Of a DNA stretch of 64,000 nt, positions 39,319 to 52,400 are shown piece after piece. Position 1 is the first letter of the stretch. Each line of letters begins with the position of its first letter. This DNA is from Prochilodus magdalenae (lineage: Eukaryota > Chordata > Actinopteri > Characiformes > Prochilodontidae), in contig JAMWET010000550.1 in assembly GCA_024036415.1 (NCBI GenBank), forward strand, positions 252,001 through 316,000, given 5' to 3'. The notes under the pieces are model-generated. The model searched no databases. It was not told where the DNA came from and saw only the letters and a program-made list of their open reading frames with translations. Both the position numbers and the translations under genes were made by a program.

Positions 39319-39465
39319 GGCGAGAGAGAGACCCACTGGCCATAATTTTTTTTACTTTACTTTATCATTTAGTCGCTAGAATTTTGACATGCTGATCTAA
39401 TGCTGATCTAAGATAAGACCCTCTAATAATATAGATATAGACCCTCTAAAATAAGTTAAATATCT

Positions 39466-39500
39466 CTCTTTCTCTCTCTCTCTCCCTCTCTCTCTCTCAG
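39466..39500 (+). repeat. (CT)n microsatellite
   Basis: CTCTCTTTCTCTCTCTCTCC-type run directly preceding the family A fragment. Confidence 0.85.
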
Positions 39501-39509
39501 ACTATTCTT

Positions 39510-39660
39510 TTTGATGATTATTTATTTATTGAGCTACACATACAGAGGTAGTGTCTCTCAGTATGGCGTCAGGCTACCATCTTTGCTAATGTAACATGTC
39601 CAATGTCGCATGGAGTTGTAGAGGTTCCTAATGGTGTCCTGTGATAATCCATCCCATGAA
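39510..39660 (-). mobile_element. Tc1-like family A fragment
   Basis: Keeps TTATTGAGCTACACATACAG, GTAGTGTCTCTCAGTATGGC and GTGATAATCCATCCCATG in family A order. Both ends are missing. A short (AT)n follows at 39662-39682. Confidence 0.75.
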
Positions 39661-39682
39661 TATACTATATATATATATATAG

Positions 39683-40310
39683 TAAATAAAATGGCTAGAT
39701 TTGAGTTAGTCATGTAGATGACTATGGGACATCAGCTACCATCAAACCACTGTAAAGAAATATGATTCTGTACGTTTCCCTGCCAGTTTCACATTAAACC
39801 ACTCTGAATGACTGTACCCCTTTAAATTCCCCTTTAAGAGCCTGTGACCTATGTTATTTAGTGAAACACTGCACGTTGTACATGAACCCAACCTGTTGTT
39901 CTATTCCTACTTGTCTTTTTGGCCCCTTGATGTCCGTAGTGGCCTTTTATATAGACGTCTCCATGGCCCTTATCTAGAGGAATTATCCATTTGAATTGAA
40001 TTGCGGTAAAATACTGTCCATGAAAGGTCAGAGAATTCATCACAGAGATGGGGACACAAGTTAGTTTTAGTTTTCCACCATACATGTGCAAATTTGCTTT
40101 TGGGTTTTGCACAGTTGCTACTGAAATGCCACTTCCTGCAGCTCACAGAGGTTTAACAGAGCTTCAGATGATGAACCATGCATTATAGAAAACATTCAGT
40201 CTGATGGTCAGAGCTGAGGCACTGCAGTACATGCAGTTTTTACAGGGCAGACACTATTTTTGACTAGCATGTAGTCAAACAACATTGCTAGCTAGTGCAA
40301 TAGCTAATTT
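39683..40310. other. non-coding stretch, no gene seen
   Basis: No recognisable feature. Confidence 0.4.
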
Positions 40311-40339
40311 TAGTTATTTTAGTGCAAAGAATTCATTAA

Positions 40340-40600
40340 TATTTCCTATTTTAATGGTATGCTGGTGAGGGGCAATGGGAGCAGTTATGCTAATCACCAC
40401 CAAAACCAACATATCATCATCAAATGCAGAAAATGTTTTTTTGTTTTGTTTTTGGACAGCGATGGTGTGTTGTGTTTTGGATGTTGATATGCTGGTCAAC
40501 CAGCTTGGTGACCAGGTAATCCGGCCCAGCATGGAATTCATACTGGTCAGTGCTGTATTTTAAACTGACATACCATGTGACCAAGTCATGGGATAGCAGC
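40340..40600. repeat. palindromic repeat fragment
   Basis: Contains GCTGGTCAACCAGCTTGGTG and ACCAAAACCAACATATCATC with TTTTTGGACAGCGATGGTGT, related in phrase to 9760-9835. Probably an eroded MITE; boundaries approximate. Confidence 0.4.
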
Positions 40601-40805
40601 ATGTAAATTAATCAAGTGGTTCTTCTAATAATTTTACCATTTAATTGGATTGAGCTTTTTGTCAATATGTTATATGTATATGTTGTCTTTCTTTAAATGT
40701 AGTTTCCCAGATTAAAATCCATTTTATTTCTCAATCCCTTAAACTGTAATGCTCAGCTACTTTGAAAAGTATGGTCACTTTTAGTTTATTTCAGAATGAA
40801 AATGG

Positions 40806-40842
<37 letters not shown>
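40806..40842 (+). repeat. (TTGA)n microsatellite
   Basis: Nine tandem tetranucleotide units. Confidence 0.95.
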
Positions 40843-41850
40843 AGTGAACAATACTGAATCTCATTCTCAGGGCATTTACAAAACATTGAAAATTTGGCCT
40901 AACGAGAAGAGATTTTTTGCCAAAATACTTTAATTAGAAGCTTAAAAGACTTTTATTGGGCTAAAATGCATGGCAATATATCGCTGCTAGCTAGTGTATC
41001 ATTTTAAACTGGGTATTATGTAGAAACAGTAAAAAAGTGATGCAGTTTTCATTTTATTTATTTTATTTATTTTATGTCATGTCATTTCCCCTAGTGCAGA
41101 ATGTGGAGTAACTGTATTTTCTCAGAACACCATGGAATCTCTAAGACAGACTTCACAATGATTTATTGGAGGAATACTTAGCACAATAGAACTTGTACTA
41201 CATTCAGCCTCTAGATGTCCCCAGAGGACAATCAGGCCTTCCCAATCAACCCTATATCAATACAGTTTATTATAAAGATATTTACATGTTATAAATAGCA
41301 AAGGACAGAATAACCTTGTCAAAAATGCCCATGATATACAAAAACTGCTTATTTTAACCTTGTGTCTTAAGCATTAACATGTTCATCAGAAACCGTAGCT
41401 GTGTGGACTTTAGTAGAACACCCTACTGTTCACATTACTTCAGTGTTTTTGCTTGTTGGCTGCTGTACTGTGATCTTTGGCTGTATATCAATGCTGTATA
41501 TTTGAGGTCTGTTGTGGTTCATGTGCTTCATAAGAAAAGAGCAGTGTATATGGCACCATACCTCTGGCTCTAAAAACCCTCATCAGCACCATCTAGGTTC
41601 AGTGGAGTTCATGGTCACATACGGACTTACAAAATCATGTTCATTAAAACATATACACATTGGCTCACGTATATCTTCTGAGGTCTAACCGCATCTGGCA
41701 CTGCATAGTTCTAACAACACAAGCAGTACAGGTCGAAAACCAGGGACCAGCCTACAGGCATGTACTGTAGTCTCTAGTCAAAACTGACACTAGGCAAAAC
41801 CTATTCATGTATCAGTGGATATGTCTGAGGTGACCACATAACCACACCAA
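40843..41850. other. non-coding stretch, no gene seen
   Basis: AT-rich with a TTTAT pentamer run near 41051-41073. No supported feature. Confidence 0.4.
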
Positions 41851-41854
41851 GGAA

Positions 41855-42476
41855 ATAAGTGGAAAAGAACAAGAGTTTCCCAAACTGGATTGCAAAACAA
41901 TCCCAGAAGATCCAAAGAAAATGGGACTCCTAATAAACGTGAAGACCTGGTATCTTGGTAGAGCTTTTATCTTTGAGAAAATCCAGCTCCACTCTTCCTT
42001 CAAAAATCCACAAGGTGCTTCTGTACAGCCTTCCACTGTGAAAAGACACCACCTTGGGAAGACACTTCAAAGCTATGGGGCTAAACGGATGTGTAGCTGC
42101 CAAGAATCTGCCAAAGTCCTTGTTGACAAAAGAGAAGATCATTCACAAATCAAACAAAGTAGCTGCTGGTGTTCTCAGAACAATGGACTGACCACCTTTG
42201 AGTCCAGACCGGAATGTGTGACTTGCGAAAAGCAAAATAACTTGAACTTTGGTGGTGTGGAATAATATCCCTGCAGATTTCTATGAAAGACTAAAAGCAC
42301 ATCTCCTGAAGCTTATGGCAGCTGTCATAAAGATGAAGAGTGGCCACACTAAAGACTGAAACAAATGACATGACCATCCATATCTAGTTTTTTGGCCCCT
42401 GATGATGAAAAATGAAGGATCATTTTGACTGGGAATATAAAATGAATGAAGGGTGGTCACTGACTTTTGCACAGTC
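41855..42476 (+). pseudogene. Tc1-like element relic (third family)
   Basis: A decayed plus-strand transposase. Its C-terminus is still readable as NIPADFYERLKAHLLKLMAA then VIKMKSGHTKD before a stop near 42348, the usual Tc1 ending. Upstream pieces are frameshifted. The 3' flank GGGTGGTCACTGACTTTTGC then ACAGT is a typical Tc1 end phrase. Non-functional. Confidence 0.75.
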
Positions 42477-42496
42477 TATACCTGTGCTCCCTTGGG

Positions 42497-43004
42497 TCTA
42501 CAGTAATTGGCCATATTATCAGAAACACCTTAACAGACATAATGTATTCAGTCCCCCTCTACCTCATGAAAAGGGACAACTACAGCATAATGCCACCACT
42601 CCGCAGACATGCCTGGTTTTAAAGTGGTCAGTGTCTCTCCAAAATTGGTCACCACGGACGTCACTCCAAAATGTCTGCTATGGCATTAGTCCCCGCCCCC
42701 TGCACATTCTTATCTCAAGCATTTGTCTTCTGTGTGGCTTTACTCTCCAACACTCCACCTCCCACAGTTCTTACTATGAGTAGTATTGGCAATCTGTAAA
42801 ATACCCCCTCACAAGCTGCTGCCACCCCTGGAAAATTGGTCACCGGAGATTATTTACGGACTGTGTTATTCTCAGCACAGCAGTGACATGTTTGGGTGTG
42901 CTCTTACGAGAGAGCATAGTCCAGCTAGACCTGTTAACTACATAGCTACGAGGTGTGCCAGAAGGTGGGTGTATCTAATAAAGTGACCAGTAAGTGTATA
43001 ATAA
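42497..43004. mobile_element. repeat with family C-type inverted ends
   Basis: The left side reads GTAATTGGCCATATTATCAG then AAACACCTT; the right side reads GGTGTATCTAATAAAGTGAC then CAGTAAGTGTAT. These are imperfect inverses and resemble the ends of 22914-23375. The interior is non-coding (short frames on the plus strand). It ends about 140 bases beyond the paqr5 stop codon and may provide paqr5 3' untranslated sequence. Confidence 0.55.
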
Positions 43005-43140
43005 TACCTGATTAAATCTCAGTAACTCCTCAAAGCCCTTGAGCATTTTGTTAGTGAATGGAACACTGTGAACCAAACCCACTTAACATTATCCTCCACT
43101 CAGCTCTCTGGTCCAGGCCTCCAGGGGCCTCACAGAGCAC

Positions 43141-43400
43141 TTAGTGTCTACAGGTCTTCTTTTCTGAGTTGGATCCTTTGCTGGGGGCAGGTCTGCGGAG
43201 GAGAGGACAGCTGAAGAGGTAGATGATCCCCAGGCTAAGGACGATGCAGAGCATGGCGGCCCCTAGAGTATTGCTGAAGGTGACGGCTGGAGCGTGGGCC
43301 AGCAGCCATTGGCGCCTCAGAGCTATGTCCATCTCGATTGCCTTCATTTGGAAGTGTGTACCGATGATCCCACACACGTGGAACAATTGGTGGCTGTGGC
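43141..43400 (-). CDS. paqr5: paqr5 coding exon 7 (last) with stop
   Basis: 260 bases after acceptor TGCCCCCTGCAG, residues 253-338 and TAA at 43143-43141. It encodes the zinc-motif GHSHQLFHVCGIIGTHFQ, the final membrane segment (AAMLCIVLSLGIIYLFS) and the cytosolic/extracellular tail. No AATAAA was found on the minus strand within the next few hundred bases. Confidence 0.95.
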
Positions 43401-46400
43401 CTGCAGGGGGCAGTCAAGTAAACAATGCATGGCAAGTTAGAGGTGTTATTAGGTGGAGCCAATTCATTTTAAAAGTGGTGTCAGCACGTGTGTCACATGC
43501 ACTTAACCAGTGGTTCAGTCAAAAGTCTGATTCAGACAAATATCCCCAAATGCATGATTGGTGTCACTAGTGTTGTCACTGGAGCTAAAAGGCTGCAAGC
43601 TAACAAGCACAGTGGTATGGAAACGTTTGTGCGCCGCTGGTCAAATTACATGTTAAATGTGCCATGTAATGGAAAACTTTGTTTACATTACCCTAGTCAG
43701 TACATAGAACTGATATACCGTGAACCTCAAACACTGAGGTTCCTCCTTCAAATACAAATCCCAAATTTGCAAATGAATATATAAAATGAGCTTCCAAACT
43801 TCCAAAATCCTACACTGTTATGTAACAGTCTTGACTCAGCCTTGACTTATGTGGCCCCAAAACGTACATATGACAACACAGCCATTGCAACGAAAATGGT
43901 GGACTATGTGAACAAATGGTGGACTATCATTAGAAGCTGTGAAGGGAATGTCTGCACTTTCCACACCCTGTCTAAGGAACCAAATTGTAAACAGGCACAG
44001 TTAATATTCATCTTAAAACTAGAATGAAACTGGCTTCCTACTCACTAGCTTCCTAATCAAATGGTCCATTCCACCTTAAATGCTACATGATCCTGGACAA
44101 ATTGAATTCAGAGTTGTTAGTTTGCTTTGCATGGTTGTCTCTGTACGGTTTCTCAAACCTGGACTGAAGAGAGGAGCAGTTCCACCTTTATTAGCATCAC
44201 AACCTCAGTAGCAGCCTGTAAGTAGCAGCCATGCTGTGTTATTGTATTAGTGTTTGCTGGTTGATGCAGATTGAGCTAAACTTAAGGTTTCATAGAAGGA
44301 AACAGTTTTAATCTACTTTGAGTTGTCCAGATGGAGTGCAAGTAGCTAGTATAGGTAACATTAGCTACTAGCACGATCCAAGTTACTAGCATAGCTAACT
44401 AAACAATCTGATGATCTGGCTGATTATAGGTTAACTTTGTTTAGCTGTCTGTCTCTATTTCATCTCTGTTACTTCTGTGTGCTCACCGTGGTGTCTCACT
44501 GTAAACCAGCCCATCAGAGCAAAGCTCATCAAATTATTCATGAGCTTCAAAGAAACAGCGCTTTTCATTCTCGTAGGGTGTAAATGGAAAGGTAAAAGCA
44601 GATCTGGGCAACCGAACAATTTAAAATGCTGAATAAATGCATTCTAGTGCATCTTATCAGTTTTGTTATGATAGCAATAATATGCTGCATTATGTCAGTG
44701 ATGGACATTGCCAACATGCAGGGTTCTCCTGCCTCACAGCAGCTTCTAAGAGACGGCCCCACGTAAGTTCATATTTTCAGTACAAACCATGCTGTAGTAA
44801 ACCTACACATTGCACACCCCGAGGCTGAACTCCTTCTGTTATGCAAACACAGACAGCAGGGCTGATAAGTCCCGCCTTACCAATGTAGTCGAATCGTCCA
44901 GGTGCAAGTCTCTCAGGGAGGTGTGTGGCGAAAAGAAAGCCTGTCAGGAATGCCAGCAGTGTGTGGTAAATGTGAAGAGAGTTTGCCTCATTCGCAGTGC
45001 AGCCTTCTCCCGTACACAGAAATATCTAGGAAGAAAAGAACGATTGTCTTACACCACTCCAAAGGTTTCCAATGAACTCACCTAAAACACTTATAACCAT
45101 GATACAAATATATAGAGCGATAAGGTCTGTCTTTGCGTATGTCACATGTGCAGCCGAGCTGGAAGCTTGAGTCATTGGCATGTCTCACTATGTCAAACCT
45201 ACCCACCAAGTTTCATTCCTGTGGGTTGATTCCTTCTGGGTGCAACTGTATGAGCAACAGGACAAAACCTTGTCTCTATGTTTGTGTTGGCAAAATTTGA
45301 AACTACCTGTTGCGGTGTACATTATTTCTAAGTTGATGGTGAATGGAGCAAAGTCTTGTTTATATGCAGCACTATAAAGAAAGCGTGAGACTGCCCTTCA
45401 TTAATTTCATTTCCAGTCAAAACAGTGTGAGTATTTCAGTATTTAGTATGTCAGTATTATACTGTATGTTTACAGAACAGCTTTCATTCTCCTCCAAGAT
45501 TTTTCTACAAAACCTAGAGGGACATTTTATCACACCTATAAGGTTAAACATTTGGTTGCGTTTTCCACATATCGCAGTCCAAGACATTAACACATTCAAT
45601 AATGCTGAGATCTGGACTCTTTTCTCAGTTCTTTTCTCAGTTATGGCTTGTTTTCCTCTCACACTGCAAAAAAGTGACTCTAAAAAGTGACTCTAATTTG
45701 TTAAAGTGTTAGGGAAAGTTGTTGGCTGGGGGCAGATACTGACTTTCACATTGGACCACATGGTGGCGCTATAAATGCTGCATGTCAAGCTCTTCTTGAG
45801 AGAGGTTCCTGTCACGTTCTCTCTGTTATCCGTTATGTGCATGCCCTTTTCTCAACTTATAAAACCTGAGCACTACCTTTAATACACCTTGAGCTGGCTG
45901 ACCGCAGGAAGGTGGTCTCTCAGTGGGTCCAAACAGATTTAGGCACACACCTTTACTTAGGTTCATGTCTCATGTCATATTACAACACGTAGGGACAGTG
46001 TATCTTTGTTACAGCCGGGGTCAGGATGTGTTAATTAAACCCTAGACCGTCTGGTAGTTTAGCCCTATGATTCCTGGGCTCGTAACATAAGCAAATGAAT
46101 TAGTTTTATTCAACTCAGTAAATGACAGTGATTGAAAGAATCGTTCGTTCAGAGTCCTGTTTATTCAGGTCGAATAAACCTTATTCATTTGCTTGTAACA
46201 AATGAAAGTCATTTTTCTAGGTTAGTCTAACAAAACACCTTTTACAATGCACATTAAAACGGATGGACAGAAACACCTGTAGATGTTTTCACATACAAAG
46301 GATCATCTCACGAAGATGAAAGCTTTAACTGCTGTTTATCTAACGTTTTGAAGGTCGAGCAGGTGTTGCTTGGTTGTTAGCAGACTCATTTTCTTTGTAC

Positions 46401-49400
46401 CTTTCAATCATTTTTCAAACTGTAGTTTTACGAAACCTCCTCATTTTCCTTTGACTTCTTGCTCCCTCAGTCAAACAGATTACCTTATATCTAATCCCCC
46501 TCGGAAATACCCTATGAAAAATGAATAACTCAGATTTTTGCACAGTACAGTACATTAAAGCTAAGACTACGTTATCCTTCTCTTTTATGTTATGACAGTG
46601 AGCGAATATCCGTTGGCAGGGGGCGCCACAGCATGGTTCCAGACAAATACTTTAAAACAAAGAAGACAAATTGAGCCTCTAGATCTTCACGCGGCTTTGA
46701 AAAACTCACATTTGAACCCAGACCAACGAGAAACTTACGAGATGTTCCATCACAAGCCTTTAATGCTGCGATTACCATTTGTTGCTTTACTTGCCAGACT
46801 CAAGCGCCAGAAGGTGCAGGTATGAGATCATTGCTACTCGATTTGGCTGTCTCGGACATTCTAGATCATTCTTTACACTGTCGGTGTGAGGGTGAGGGTA
46901 CATGAGATGAAACTCACTCTGTAGAATAGAGGAATGTTGTCGAACAGGTAAGGGTAGGTGAAGGCTGAAATGCGCAGCACCTTGCCAAGCTTGGGCGTCT
47001 GGCTCTCAAGAAATCTGTGATGGAAAAGAACAAAACCATCAAGGTTGAGTAATCACTCAGGCACTCCCAGGGACAGTGTTTAATAACTGATAGTATTAAA
47101 GGTGTGGCGAAACATGGCGAAACATTAAATCTGCCATCTCATAAAATTAAAAGGACATGACAAAGATAAACCACCAGTGTACATACTTGCTACTGGCTGG
47201 GCGTGTGGGAGGCTACAGTTTTGCAGTGGGGTTCTTTACTTAGACAAGATTATGTTGTACTCACGCTCTTCTGCATAGCTGTCATTTTGGAGATACTTGT
47301 TTTTCTTGGATGGCAACATTAACTATTTCTCAATGACTACATCACAAATTCCACATCTATCTTTATACTGTACAGCTAACAGTAATATAGAACATTTACA
47401 GTACATGACCAACTCACAGAGAGAGCAAATCAGCCTCCACACTGTTACAAGATAAGTCATATGCTGAACAAACCCAGCAGTTCATTTATCCTTTCATAAA
47501 CTCAAAAAAACCCTCACTTTTGGTATTAAGAAAAAAAATAGAAGCACTAATAGTTGCTCCCAGAAGGAATCAACCGACAGGAATGAAACTTGGTGGGTAG
47601 GTTTAATATTGTGAGACTTTAGAATGCTTTAAGTTTCACACACTCGGCCGTGCATGTCCTGTAAGCAAGGATGATCCTTATTACTGTACCTGACTGACCC
47701 TTCAAAAACTATAACTGTGGACATTCAGCGAGTAGTGATGCCCGCCGAGAGTCATCCTGTTAGTGCCAGCACCATTGGCAGATGGCTGCACAATGCAGGA
47801 CTACATGCACACAGACCGTTACGACAAACGCCCTTAACTCCACATCAGCATTGCCAAAGACTGCAATGGTATCGTAGAGTGACTCAGAAAGGCAGCAGGT
47901 CCTGCTTTTGTCTTGTTGGAGATGACCAACGAATCCATGTGTGGAGGCACAGTGGTCATCACCAAGCATGAGAATATTCAAACAGTATAGAGGAACCGCT
48001 ACATCTCCATGCCGAGACGTCTGGCATGTTGTGTTTGAAGCCTGATGCCATACTGAGAGACAATACTTCTGTATGTGCAGATTAATAGACATTGCCCATA
48101 TCGGTCTAAATTGATCATAATTTATTGTTTCTGGTAACCTTTATCTCTCCTTCCCAATCTGACACTTCCTTCTGGGTGCAACTATTCTTTTGATGAGTGT
48201 ATTTGGGCAATATTAATGATATATTAATAAAACTGAGACTCTGTTTGTGTGTCTGCATTGAACTGCATTGAACTCATAGTGTTTGCATCAACTAACTGGA
48301 CGTTTCAAGTGGATGTTATAATTAGCCCGTTAGCCTTATGCAGGTAACCTCAACTAAAGTAGGGTTTCTCAACCTGTGGACCACTGACCGCTAGTGTAAT
48401 GGCCCGTGGTCAGGTATGTTGTTTAGATTTGTACATGTAAGAATTATTTGGCCAGATTTATTAGAGCAATTGTATTTATAAAGGTCAATTCTAGTTTTCT
48501 GGTGGGCTAATATCATGCGGTGGGCCTTGGGTCAGGAAAGGTTGAGAAGCCCTCACCTAAAGCACACGACCATGGTCAAATATTTTCAAAATGATATAGC
48601 AAAAAAAACTAAATGTGTTGGGTTATACACCGTGCTCCCCGATCCCATTGGTTAAAGGCACAAGATAAAGGAAAATGAGTCAGGTTAATTAGGTACTGAA
48701 GCCAGGTAGTGCACACAGTGGCCAAAGTAGTGTAGACGAAGAATTTACCTGTCTGTGATGTCATGGTTATAGTGAAGAAATGGCAAGCCAAGCCTTAGCA
48801 GAGGAAATGGAAGGAAGAGAAGCATTGAGATAGTAGCAGTTAGCAGAGTCCCACTGCAGTACAGCAATAACAGAAGGGTGCACCACATTTATAGCTAAAC
48901 GAATCATATTATATTACAAAGTCTTTTACTTTATACCAGCACGAATACATTTTGATGTCTCATTATTGATATAAACTTGACAGATTCCACCCGCCTGAGA
49001 TCTAAAATAATAATAATAATAATAATGTAATATGTTTTGGTTGCATGCATGTAAATATGGTAATGGAAACTTTGCAGTGCCACCATTTCCACCTTTCCTT
49101 GAATTGCTTAGACTGCAGCTGTAAATACATGGTAGTTGGCAGTATTCGGTTTTTCTCACAATGGACAAAAGCTTCATTGTTCTCCTTTGACAGTCTTGAT
49201 GCAAACATGTCCACCACAGTGAAGGATTAAAAAAAAAAAAAAAAAACAAGGACATGACATGTATGTAATAGTGTATTTTGCAGACGCTTGCAATTACCAT
49301 GCTAAAAATTTCCTTTCACAGGCGTACATAAGATTTAGACTAGCAACATGGTTATTTTGGAATATCTGTTTAGTCAGTCCTGACTGACTGTTCTGAGATT

Positions 49401-52400
49401 GAGGTGATATTAATTGGGTCATCTCTATGTTCACTGGGTCCTTTAGTTGCTAAGTAAAATGACCCTATGCTCCCTCACTGAATTGGGTCGCATGCTTCAC
49501 CCCCATTTTTCTGGAAATGTTACTTCAAAATCTGTTTGCTTATTAAAACATAGTCTGGTGAAGAACAAATGATGGGCAGGAGTTTTGTGTTTTTACACTG
49601 AAAATGATTACTAGATTAAACTGGATTAGTAAGGATATTGTCACTGTCAGAATCTCCATAATATTAATTGGCTTTGCGTAAGAAGGAAAAACATTCTTAA
49701 CTCTTAATGTAGGTTTATGCAAAACTATGGTAATACCTAATGTTTAGTGTTAATGAACATGAAATAATACATTAGTTAACATGAAGTTAATACTACTTAA
49801 CTAATGTATCCCTTCATGTTAGTCAACACTGAATGTAACGTGTAACCAAAACTATTTTATTCCAGGGGATTTTTGAGCATTTCTAGATTGGCCCATTCAA
49901 CATGAAACATCCACACATTGTGAAGAGCAACTGACAATTTCAAATGATCAAAAAATTAAAAAACAAAGAAACTGACGATTTTGTTCCATCATTGACAATA
50001 TGTTAGTTGCTTACTTGAAGGAGTTTTGAGATAGGGCCTTCTATAAACCCTGTCATAGACTCCCTTAATATAGTCGCTGTCCAAAGAAAAACATGTATCT
50101 CCATTTTTGTTGATTTTTACTTTTATGCCTCATTTGATCACATGAACTGCTGTTTACACTGTGTGGAAATTCCATGAACAATGGACCAACAGAAATGGCC
50201 CAAACCTGCTTGGAAAGAAGTCTGGTTCCATTGACTTCCATTCAAATGAAATGAGGTTTTTGGCCCCTTCTGTAAAGTTGCCATTTTGGAGATACCTGTT
50301 TTTCTTTGGACAGCGACGATATATTATATGTTGTATCAGTAAAAGACCTGAGAGTCTCTGGGCACATAGAAATGCTCCCTTACTGTTACAGAGATGTATT
50401 CTGTGTATACGCATGCTCTATGACTTTCTCTTACCGCTGTAATGATATGTATGATGGTGCTTTTTACTGTTATGTTGTTACCTGGAGTAGCAGGCCATGG
50501 CGGTGCAGATGACAGTGTTGAATACAGCAATAGGGACGTAATATGTGTGAAACGCACTGTTCACCCAGGCATCCGGCATTACATATGCAGAGTAGGTGAT
50601 GGCCGAACCTGCACACATAGAAATATTATTTAGCTTCGTATCAGTCCTGGGTACAGATCATTTTATGAGCTATTCATCTTCATAAACGTGATGCCTCTTT
50701 GATGGAATGGGCTGAACCGTGGCAGCAGTAGCAATAGTATGTCTGTGAAGGTAAACAGTAAATAGGCTGCCTGTAAAGATAAATACGACCTCTACTGAAC
50801 TTGGGCTGTAAATGATTCTATTTTTAAAGCGTGCAAAGTGCACAAGTGAATAGAGCCCTACCCAAGCTATAAAAACTGAGCGCTCCGTAGTCGAAGAAGA
50901 AGCAGATGTGGCGGGCGCGAGTGGACATGGTGCTGAACGTGTGAGCACAGCTGGATGCCAGCGGATACACACAGCAGGACAGCAGGAAGACCAGCAGCGG
51001 CCATGTATATGCATCGTGCCAGACATCCTGCATACAAACCACTGTCATCAAGTTCCACAGAAAATACCTGAGAGAGAGAGAGAGAGAGAGCAGTCAGGCA
51101 AGGGCATAAACTTTCCGGCAGCATGCTGTATGTACATGCATGAGGGTCAAGAGAGAGAGAGAGAAACAGGCAGATTGAAATGGTATCTTGGAAGGTTCAA
51201 TGTCATAGAAGCAACACATTTGATTATCTAAAGAACCGCACACTTTGGTTAATACAATATGATATGATATGACTCGTAATGACATATGATTTGATATGAT
51301 ATGATAATAAACAATTTGATAAGATACGGTATGATGTGCTTCCCAGTTACACCTTGGTGCTCTAAACTCTCTGGTAAACAGTGAAATGTGGTTGGTGTAG
51401 CTCAGCGGATAACACCACTACCCGCCAGGGAGCTACCACCACACATGGGAGACTGGGGTTCGAATCCTGGTCTGGATGACTATGCGGTGCTACACCAATA
51501 AGAGTCCTTGGGCAAGACTCCTAACACTACACTGGCCTACCTGTAATATGATTAACCTTGTACTTCCCTCTGGATAAGAGCGTCAGCTAAATGTCGTAAA
51601 TGTAAATGTTGTATGACCATATAGCATCTGTCTGCCAAGCTAAACTTTGCCATGGGTGGGACTTTCAACAAGACAATGATACCAAACACTGCCCACTCTG
51701 TCCCTGTTCAGCTCCTACAAAGCACCTACACACAGAGGACTATCAAATAAAATGTTACCTACATTGTTTCCTAGCCAATGACAACACAGAAGCTTACATA
51801 CACATTACACCTAGGAGCCTTTATGATATACTATTCCTAAATATACTAAATCCATACGCATTATTATAGAGTTGGTTCCCCCTTTGCATCCATAACAGCT
51901 CTTTCTGCATCTATAATAACACTCTTCTGAGAAGGCTTTCTACAAGATGTTGGAGAGTCTCGGTGGGGACTTTTTGCCCATTGTCGAGAGGGCCTGGCTC
52001 ACAATCTCCATTCTAGTTCCTCCCGAAGGTGTTTGATAGTGTTGAGGTCAGGGCTCCATGTGGGCTAGTCAAGTTCTCGTCGATGACTCACCCATCCACG
52101 CCTTTTTGAACCTTGCTTTGTCCACTGGGGCACGGTCATATTGGAACAGATAAAAAACCTTCCCCAAAATTTTCCCACCAGGATGCATGCAATTGTCTAA
52201 AACGTCCTGATACAAGTTTTCTAAGCCAATCTCTGAAAAACGCCCCTGCGGCGTCATCCCTCCTCTATCAAACTTTACAGTTGGCACAATGCAGTCAGGC
52301 AGGTAACTTTTTCCTGGCATTCTCCAAACCCAGACTTGTCTATTATATTGCCAGATAGAGAAGTGTGAATCATCACTCCATAGAATGTTTCCTCTGCTCC

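Noticed and set aside
39034..39379. Open frames rich in Ser/Leu and Arg/Glu
   Set aside because: Translations of the (GA)n tract.
51391..51480. Possible functional tRNA gene
   Set aside because: A and B boxes are present but the sequence continues into a SINE body and tail, and the arms do not make a good cloverleaf as far as I can judge by eye.
52113..52358. Plus-strand frame over the Tc1 relic
   Set aside because: It is the antisense shadow of the minus-strand transposase.
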